Origin: Desulfurococcales archaeon
Lineage (GTDB): Archaea; Thermoproteota; Thermoprotei_A; Sulfolobales; Desulfurococcaceae
Length of the DNA stretch: 5,603 bases
Assembly: GCA_027028805.1 (NCBI GenBank)
Contig: JALVHX010000057.1
Coordinates: forward strand, 1-5,603
Direction: 5' to 3'
The notes under the pieces were generated by a model. The model searched no databases and had not been told where the DNA came from. It saw only the letters and a program-made list of their open reading frames with translations. The position numbers and the translations under genes were made by a program. This document shows positions 1-4,048 of the stretch, piece by piece. Position 1 is the first letter of the stretch. Each line of letters begins with the position of its first letter.

Positions 1-776
1 ACCATGGCCTCGTCGACGACACGTTGCGTATATGGAGGAACAGCAACGCGGTAGTGATCGGTTATTTCCAGAGGGCTGAGGAGGAGGTTGTCGTCGACTA
101 TGCGGGGGAGATAGGGGCTGTTATAGCGAGGAGGTTCACGGGCGGCGGAGCCGTCTACCATGACCTGGGCAACATAAACTATGCTGTGGCGGTGTCAAGG
201 AAACGCTACCGCGCCATGAGCCCCGTGGACGCCGCCTACACGGTGTTGATCAAGGGGGCTCTCGCGGCGCTTGAGAAGCTGGGGCTCAGGGCGTGGCTCG
301 AGAACGTGAACGACGTGGTGGTGGACGACAACGGGGTTGCGCGGAAGGTTAGCGGGACGGCCGCGACGTATAGGGAGAACACGTTGTTCCTGCATGGAAG
401 CCTCCTTGTCTCAACTGATCTCGAGAAGCTTAGGAGGGTGCTCAGGGTCTCCAAGAAGAAGCTGAGCGATAAGAGGGTCTCCTCGGTCAAGTACAGGGTG
501 ACGCTCCTGGAGAAGATACTTGGCAGGAGGATAGGATACGCGGAGATCACGAGGGCCTTTATAGAGGGGTACCGGGAGGCCCTGGGCTACGCGGAGGCTT
601 ATCTCAGCCTACCCGAGCCCTACGAGCTGGAGGCCGCGGAGCTCCTCTACCGCCGCAAGTACTCGGCCAGGGAATGGGTCTGGGAGAGGCCGCCGGTGAC
701 TAGGTACGCCGAGCTCTACAGGGAGATCAGGGAGGTGTTTGAGAGCTATGCAGGGGAGAATGGGCGGCGTGGATAG
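1..776 (+). CDS. lplA: Lipoate-protein ligase A (5'-truncated by window edge)
   Basis: This enzyme activates lipoate with ATP and transfers it to a lysine of the lipoyl domains of 2-oxoacid dehydrogenase E2 subunits or of glycine-cleavage H protein, in the cytoplasm. Numbering from the TTG codon at 24, residues 3-16 (IWRNSNAVVIGYFQ) are the typical first-strand block. RRFTGGGAVYHDLGN at 36-50 is the lipoate/ATP-binding signature, and NDVVVD followed by RKVSGTA (96-112) carries the expected catalytic Lys108. The tail KYSAREW near residue 214 resembles the Thermoplasma acidophilum LplA catalytic protein, whose accessory domain is a separate LplB protein. No LplB-like gene is visible here. The frame is open to the left edge (first whole codon at base 3, reading HGLVDDT before the TTG). 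The family normally has 20-30 more N-terminal residues, so the true start lies outside the window. Family assignment is secure; substrate specificity (lipoate versus octanoate) cannot be decided from this sequence. Confidence 0.93.
   Translation, partial: HGLVDDTLRIWRNSNAVVIGYFQRAEEEVVVDYAGEIGAVIARRFTGGGAVYHDLGNINYAVAVSRKRYRAMSPVDAAYTVLIKGALAALEKLGLRAWLENVNDVVVDDNGVARKVSGTAATYRENTLFLHGSLLVSTDLEKLRRVLRVSKKKLSDKRVSSVKYRVTLLEKILGRRIGYAEITRAFIEGYREALGYAEAYLSLPEPYELEAAELLYRRKYSAREWVWERPPVTRYAELYREIREVFESYAGENGRRG
731..737 (+). promoter_or_regulatory. Ribosome binding site GGAGGTG for the 120-residue protein
   Basis: GGAGGTG is a near-perfect complement of the archaeal 16S rRNA 3' end and lies inside the end of the lplA frame. 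It is 10 nt before ATG 748 and only 1 nt before TTG 739, so it favours ATG 748 as the start and implies translation within the lplA transcript. Confidence 0.6.
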
Positions 777-1110
777 GCCGGTGAGGATCTATAGGAACAT
801 GGATGTGGAGAAAATAGTCGCCGCGATCCCCGGGGGCCACCTCCACACCCGCCTAGCAATATTCCTGCCGGACCAAGTCATAGTGTTGCAGGAGGCCTCC
901 GTGGCCGCGATAGTGAGGGCCTACGCCGCCACAGCCATCCATCCCACACGGAGAGGCATAGTGCTGGTCAACAAGAGGCTCGGGAAGAACCAGAGGAAGC
1001 CCGGGTTCGCCGAGCACCAGCTTGTTGAGGATGGAGGCGAGGAGGAGGCCGTGGAGACAATGGAGCGTCTCGCCGCGGCCGCCGAGAGAGGCTTCCCGGA
1101 AAACATATAG
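748..1110 (+). CDS. Hypothetical protein, about 120 residues
   Basis: I do not recognise this protein. From ATG 748 it is a soluble protein of 120 residues. Its core is compact and looks conserved (residues 27-93), with IPGGHLHTRLAIFLPD at 27-42, an alternating hydrophobic stretch VIVLQEASVAAIVRAY, then IHPTRRGIVLVNKRLGKNQRK and GFAEHQLVE. The C-terminus is a charged, Ala-rich helix (about 97-114). There is no membrane segment or signal peptide. Two His in GGHLH and the RR/K-rich loop could bind nucleic acid or a phosphate ligand, but that is a guess. It overlaps lplA by 29 bp, so the two genes are probably co-transcribed. TTG 739, ATG 760, GTG 769 and GTG 781 are alternative starts. ATG 748 is preferred because of the GGAGGTG site 10 nt upstream. 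It does not resemble the LplB accessory domain. Confidence 0.72.
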   Translation: MQGRMGGVDRPVRIYRNMDVEKIVAAIPGGHLHTRLAIFLPDQVIVLQEASVAAIVRAYAATAIHPTRRGIVLVNKRLGKNQRKPGFAEHQLVEDGGEEEAVETMERLAAAAERGFPENI

Positions 1111-1125
1111 TTTGTCATAGAATAG

Positions 1126-1132
1126 TTTTTTA
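1126..1132 (+). promoter_or_regulatory. T6A tract: candidate TATA box for the ubiquitin-like gene and/or terminator
   Basis: TTTTTTA begins 16 nt after the stop of the preceding gene. It sits in the otherwise gene-free 78-bp gap before the ubiquitin-like gene. As a TATA element it would place the transcript start near 1155, leaving a leader of about 35 nt that contains the ribosome site. As a U-tract it could also terminate the lplA transcript, since archaeal RNA polymerase stops at oligo-T without a hairpin. The two roles cannot be separated from sequence alone. Confidence 0.45.
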
Positions 1133-1175
1133 CGGATACACGCGTTTCCCAGGGGATGGGTATAGAGGAGCCTTA

Positions 1176-1183
1176 GGGTGGGG
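1176..1183 (+). promoter_or_regulatory. Ribosome binding site that decides the TTG start of the ubiquitin-like gene
   Basis: GGGTGGGG contains the GGTG core and ends 5 nt before TTG 1189. This supports the TTG start. The upstream in-frame ATG at 1156 runs into a TAG after six codons, so it cannot start this protein. Confidence 0.55.
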
Positions 1184-1188
1184 ACGCC

Positions 1189-1434
1189 TTGATAATAAAG
1201 GTGGCTGATCTCGTTGGAAACAAGTTCGTCACAATAGATGTAGACGAGGAGGCCAGGCTCGAGGAGATAGTTAACCTTATAATAGAGAAGCTCGGCCTCC
1301 CCGAGAACTACTCCTACTCAGTGGTACACCGCGGGAAGGAGCTGGGGCCCGACAAGTTCCAGATGACTATAAAGGAGCTTGGGATAGCCGAGGGAGACGA
1401 GATCCAGTTGATCGGGCGCCCCGAGGGGGGATAG
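1189..1434 (+). CDS. Ubiquitin-like modifier protein with C-terminal Gly-Gly
   Basis: This is a predicted protein modifier whose C-terminal glycine would be adenylated by an E1, passed to an E2 cysteine and attached to lysines on targets. The 81 residues follow eukaryotic ubiquitin almost strand for strand. MIIKVADLVGNKFVTIDV matches the first beta hairpin, EEIVNLIIEKLGLP the helix, and VVHRGKEL the LIFAGKQL strand. The end, IQLIGRPEGG, matches the last strand and tail. By this alignment Leu8, Val46 and Ile75 fall where ubiquitin has the Leu8/Ile44/Val70 patch, Lys50 falls at Lys48 and Arg77 at Arg72. Lysines are at 4, 12, 34, 50, 56 and 62. The stop codon follows the Gly-Gly directly, so no processing is needed to expose the tail. 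The match is closer to ubiquitin than to SAMP/ThiS/MoaD sulfur carriers, though a sulfur-transfer role is not excluded. The start is a TTG. The E2 and JAMM genes follow on the same strand. Confidence 0.9.
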   Translation: MIIKVADLVGNKFVTIDVDEEARLEEIVNLIIEKLGLPENYSYSVVHRGKELGPDKFQMTIKELGIAEGDEIQLIGRPEGG

Positions 1435-1460
1435 AGAGGCCGCCTCCCAGGGCCCATCCC

Positions 1461-1478
1461 CCTGTACAGGTGTTTTAT
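1461..1478 (+). promoter_or_regulatory. Palindrome plus TATA-like element before the E2 gene
   Basis: The 76-bp gap between the ubiquitin-like and E2 genes holds a perfect 10-bp palindrome, CCTGTACAGG (1461-1470). Immediately after it comes the T-rich TTTTAT (1473-1478) in C-rich surroundings. With archaeal spacing the TTTTAT would give a start near 1500, just ahead of GTG 1511. The palindrome sits where the BRE lies and could be a repressor site. This is suggestive only: the palindrome is short and the gene may simply be read through from upstream. Confidence 0.3.
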
Positions 1479-1510
1479 CCCCCAGTGGATCCGCGTGGCC
1501 GCATAACCCC

Positions 1511-2107
1511 GTGTCTCGCCGGGATGGCTTGGGTGAAAAAGTCTTGCCGGGTTTTATCCTTAGGACCCTGTATAACCGCCTGGATAACGAGGAGAGGCTT
1601 CTGCGCAGGCTCCCGTTCGCCGAGGTTCTCTCGAAGGAGGATACATGTGATCTCGAGACGGATACGTGTAGGAAGGTGACGCTTGAAACAATCTTCGGCG
1701 TCGAGACGTTGACGGTGGCCCGCATATACAGGATCAGGATCAACGCCCGCGGCTACGAGCGGACTTCTGCCGGCGAGATAATTCCGAGGAACACGCATGA
1801 GTTCCTCCTATATATACTGAGGAGCTATCCCTTCCCGATACCATCCAAGAAGACCAAGGGGGGTGCGCCGATAAGGATAGTCTGGCTAACCCCGATCTTC
1901 CACCCCAACATTATGCCGGGCCTCGAGGGCGGCGGGAAGGGTGTTGTCTGCTGGGGTGTTCTCCAGCAGTGGCTCCCAACTATGACTCTGAAGGATATTG
2001 TGACCGGGATAAAGAACCTGGTGGAGCACCCCAATATCTATGACGCCATATTGTCGCCTGAGACGAAGGAGGCGGCGGAGTGGTTTAGGAGGCGCGGGGA
2101 GGTGTAG
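1511..2107 (+). CDS. E2-like ubiquitin-conjugating enzyme (UBC fold)
   Basis: This protein would accept the modifier from an E1 as a thioester and transfer it to target lysines. The core matches E2 enzymes in order. It has a strand region RIYRIRINARGYE (71-83), YPFPIP at 106-111 (the YPFxPP turn), HPN at 131-133, the active-site Cys147 in GVVCWGVL, W154-LPTMTL matching WSPALTL, and a C-terminal helix pair, GIKNLVEHPNIYDAILSPETKEAAEWF. The HPN-to-Cys loop is longer than in classical E2s (13 residues between Asn133 and Cys147, against about 7) and is Gly-rich (PGLEGGGKG). The N-terminal region of about 65 residues has two cysteines, C46 and C53, and is not recognisable. GTG 1511 is the first possible start after an in-frame TGA at 1409. 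TTG 1544 has a GGTGA site (1532-1536) 7 nt before it and is a serious alternative, giving 187 residues. The JAMM gene follows after 8 bp. The two are almost certainly one operon. Confidence 0.9.
   Translation: MSRRDGLGEKVLPGFILRTLYNRLDNEERLLRRLPFAEVLSKEDTCDLETDTCRKVTLETIFGVETLTVARIYRIRINARGYERTSAGEIIPRNTHEFLLYILRSYPFPIPSKKTKGGAPIRIVWLTPIFHPNIMPGLEGGGKGVVCWGVLQQWLPTMTLKDIVTGIKNLVEHPNIYDAILSPETKEAAEWFRRRGEV
2096..2104 (+). promoter_or_regulatory. Ribosome binding site for the JAMM protease gene
   Basis: GGGGAGGTG lies in the last codons of the E2 gene, 11 nt before ATG 2116. It contains the GGAGGTG-type core and indicates coupled expression of the E2 and JAMM genes. Confidence 0.6.
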
Positions 2108-2115
2108 CGATCCAC

Positions 2116-2883
2116 ATGTCGGAGGAGATCGTTCCCCGCGAGGTGCATGTGCTGGAGCCCGCGTACAACAAGATGTATGAGATAGCTAGGCGCGCGGTGC
2201 CGAAGGAGGCCGGCGGGTTCCTGGTTGGCTTCGTGGCTAGGTGGGGCGACGAGTACCATGTCGTGGTAACCGATGTCATAGAGGTGGAGTATACTAGTAC
2301 AGAGATAAACGTCCAGCTCCTGAGCCGAGGAGCCGCCAGGTTCGCGCAGGAGCTGTCACGCTACAGGAGCATGGGCCTATATATTATAGGGTGGTTCCAC
2401 TCCCACCCAGGCTACCACCCCGCCCCATCGGTCGTGGATATACGTAGCCATGTAACGTATTTCCGCGAACCCTACCAGGTGGGCATAATAGTTGACCCCG
2501 TGCACGGGGAGCTCGGCGCCTTCTCCTGCACAGGGGAGCCGTGTAGCGGGGACAACCTAAAGTTCTTCCCGATCTATGTATGGAGGAGCAGGGACGTCGA
2601 TATCGTGGAGAGGCTGAAGAAGGCCTCCTCGGCCCCTGTCTCGGAGAACAGCTTCGCCCGCGTATACGATATAGCTCCGCCTATGCCTCCCCGGTTCACG
2701 CTGGTGGCAGGCCCTTTTCACCCAGAGCAAAACGTGGCCCCATACGCTGAGAAGTTCGGGCACAGGCAATGGGATATAACGAGGAGCTACAGGGCTATTG
2801 TGAGGGACAGGGTTCTCCTAGCCGTGTTCTTCGCCGCGGTGTTCACGGCGGTCTTCGCCATCCTCTTATTGCTACTCGGCTAG
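2116..2883 (+). CDS. JAMM/MPN+ zinc metalloprotease with C-terminal membrane anchor (predicted deconjugase)
   Basis: This is a predicted isopeptidase that removes the ubiquitin-like modifier from targets, of the Rpn11/AMSH/JAB1 superfamily. All JAMM zinc-site residues are present: Glu31 in KEAGGFLVG, then His95-Ser-His97, seven residues, Ser105, and Asp108 (FHSHPGYHPAPSVVD). The catalytic domain spans about residues 8-155. Residues 160-228 form a linker with a Pro-rich part (APPMPPRF at 187-194) that I do not recognise. Residues 233-254 are a continuous hydrophobic helix preceded by Arg226, Arg230 and Arg232, with one residue after it. There is no N-terminal signal peptide. The basic flank and absent tail predict a tail-anchored protein with its catalytic domain in the cytoplasm. 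The eukaryotic Rpn11 and the related Caldiarchaeum protein work as soluble or proteasome-bound enzymes, so the anchor is unusual. ATG 2116 is supported by a strong ribosome site. The 3' end overlaps the convergent gene by 12 bp. Confidence 0.92.
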   Translation: MSEEIVPREVHVLEPAYNKMYEIARRAVPKEAGGFLVGFVARWGDEYHVVVTDVIEVEYTSTEINVQLLSRGAARFAQELSRYRSMGLYIIGWFHSHPGYHPAPSVVDIRSHVTYFREPYQVGIIVDPVHGELGAFSCTGEPCSGDNLKFFPIYVWRSRDVDIVERLKKASSAPVSENSFARVYDIAPPMPPRFTLVAGPFHPEQNVAPYAEKFGHRQWDITRSYRAIVRDRVLLAVFFAAVFTAVFAILLLLLG

Positions 2884-4011
2884 TATTTTTCCAACAATAT
2901 AGGTGGAGAGCCTCCTGATGCAACCCGAGGCTCTTCTCCCACAGATGTTCTCCACCGTATCCCTGGCGGCCTCGATGCTTTTCTCGACTGGGTGATGTAT
3001 CCTGATAAAAGCCTTGTCTCCGCGGGGATCTATGCAGTACACCATGTGTCCCCGGAAAAGCTTCTTGTCAACTGAGCGGAGCGCCGCGTGGAGGCTGTAT
3101 AGCCAGGAGCCCCGGAGAAGCTGTCTACGGATCACCCTGTATCTCTCGTAGAGGCCGCTACGTAGCCATCTCTCGTAGAGGCTGTTCTTGCCGAGGAGGG
3201 GTAGCGTGTAGAGGTTTATCGGGATAAGCGAGTCCTCTACAACCCTGTTATCATATACTATTATCTCGTCGCCGCCCAGCTGTGCCGACGCCAGCTCCCC
3301 GGGCTCCATGATCACAACGGTTTTCTTCCCGAGGATACGGGAAGCGGCCTCCGCTATGCGGCGCCGAGTCTCCTCGAGGAAAAGCTTCCTCAGCGTCTCC
3401 CCATAGTATTCTATGATGTTCGCGGCGGCCTCGTCCAGGACAAGGGAGGTGATCGCCTCGAAGCACTTGTCAACGTATTTCGGCTCCGGCAACGGCTCGT
3501 GGAGGGGGAGCCACGAGGATATGGGGTAGCATTTCTCCTCTATGAAGCCGGCTAGGCCGCCTACATCCTCTATACCCGTCTTAGCCCCCTGTTTCTCGGC
3601 CACAGCGGCTATTGCGCGGAAGAAGCCGTGGGGCGGCAGGGGGAGCCCGGCGCCCGTGGCCCCATCCATGTAGACTGATACGGCGTATCCCGCTATGTAT
3701 AGGCGGAAAAACGGGTCATTGACCCCTGCCCACGTCTCAATGTTCTTCCTCAACACGCCATAGTCTCCGACGACGCCGGCGGCGCCCGCATAGATCCGTG
3801 CGAGCTCGGCCGCGCTCCTCCTGAGAATATCATCGTACATCGATGCAGGCGACCTGCATAGCTCGCCCATAACCCTTACCGCGGGCGAGATATCTGTGAA
3901 TAGGCCGCAGTGGAGGAGGAGGGGCCTGTGCCTACTATATAGGCGGATGAGCTCCTTGAGGGACTCGATTATTAAAAAATACCTCGCGTAACCTGGCCCA
4001 CCGGTCTCCAA
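2872..4011 (-). CDS. Hypothetical protein, 379 residues
   Basis: I do not recognise this protein. It is a largely alpha-helical, probably soluble protein. I see no signal peptide, P-loop, Rossmann glycine motif, zinc-finger cysteine pairs or JAMM/E1 signatures. Its single cysteines (for example C35 and C51) are dispersed. A possible alpha/beta core is near 230-260 (KKTVVIMEPGELASAQ, then GGDEIIVYDNRVV). A basic C-terminal third follows, rich in Arg/Lys/Tyr (ERYRVIRRQLLRGSWLY) and ending in GRRASGCIRRLSTYIVGKILAE-like basic helices, which could suit nucleic-acid binding; this is inference. The only full-length start is TTG 4011, directly after an in-frame TAG at 4015-4017 and with only a weak ribosome site. 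The next in-frame ATG is at 3870 (residue 48). It lies 37 bp downstream of the surface-stalk gene and converges on the JAMM gene with a 12-bp overlap. Length and sustained coding quality support a real gene. Confidence 0.75.
   Translation of the reverse strand: METGGPGYARYFLIIESLKELIRLYSRHRPLLLHCGLFTDISPAVRVMGELCRSPASMYDDILRRSAAELARIYAGAAGVVGDYGVLRKNIETWAGVNDPFFRLYIAGYAVSVYMDGATGAGLPLPPHGFFRAIAAVAEKQGAKTGIEDVGGLAGFIEEKCYPISSWLPLHEPLPEPKYVDKCFEAITSLVLDEAAANIIEYYGETLRKLFLEETRRRIAEAASRILGKKTVVIMEPGELASAQLGGDEIIVYDNRVVEDSLIPINLYTLPLLGKNSLYERWLRSGLYERYRVIRRQLLRGSWLYSLHAALRSVDKKLFRGHMVYCIDPRGDKAFIRIHHPVEKSIEAARDTVENICGRRASGCIRRLSTYIVGKILAE
2886..2890 (+). terminator. T5 tract after the JAMM gene
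   Basis: TTTTT starts 3 nt past the JAMM stop codon and is a plausible archaeal U-tract terminator for the modifier operon. It lies within the coding region of the convergent gene, and at only five T it may be leaky. Confidence 0.4.
3970..3981 (-). promoter_or_regulatory. A/T-rich tract, T6 on the minus strand: possible TATA box or terminator
   Basis: Read on the minus strand this is TATTTTTTAATA, the most A/T-rich spot in the region, lying within codons 11-14 of the 379-residue gene. It could be a TATA box for a shorter version starting at ATG 3870, or a U-tract ending the stalk-gene transcript. It may also just encode Tyr-Phe-Leu-Ile. I cannot choose between these. Confidence 0.25.
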
Positions 4012-4048
4012 GCCCTATCAGCCCGCCTCGTAGAGCTATTGGTTTTTC

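Noticed and set aside
24..26. TTG 24 as the true start of the lipoate ligase
   Set aside because: The family has a further 20-30 N-terminal residues, and the frame is open to the left edge with plausible coding sequence (HGLVDDT).
1..776. Lipoate ligase as the adenylating enzyme for the modifier
   Set aside because: It does make an acyl-adenylate, but its fold and motifs are specific for lipoate-type acids, and it is separated from the cassette by another gene and a T-tract.
1156..1158. ATG 1156 as start of the ubiquitin-like gene
   Set aside because: It is in frame but meets a TAG after six codons.
1318..1798. Open frames on the minus strand opposite the modifier and E2 genes
   Set aside because: They are antisense to strongly recognised genes, have Ser/Arg-rich shadow composition and show no motif.
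2872..4011. The 379-residue protein as the missing E1 or RING E3
   Set aside because: No ThiF-type glycine-rich ATP motif, no catalytic Cys context and no CxxC pairs were found.
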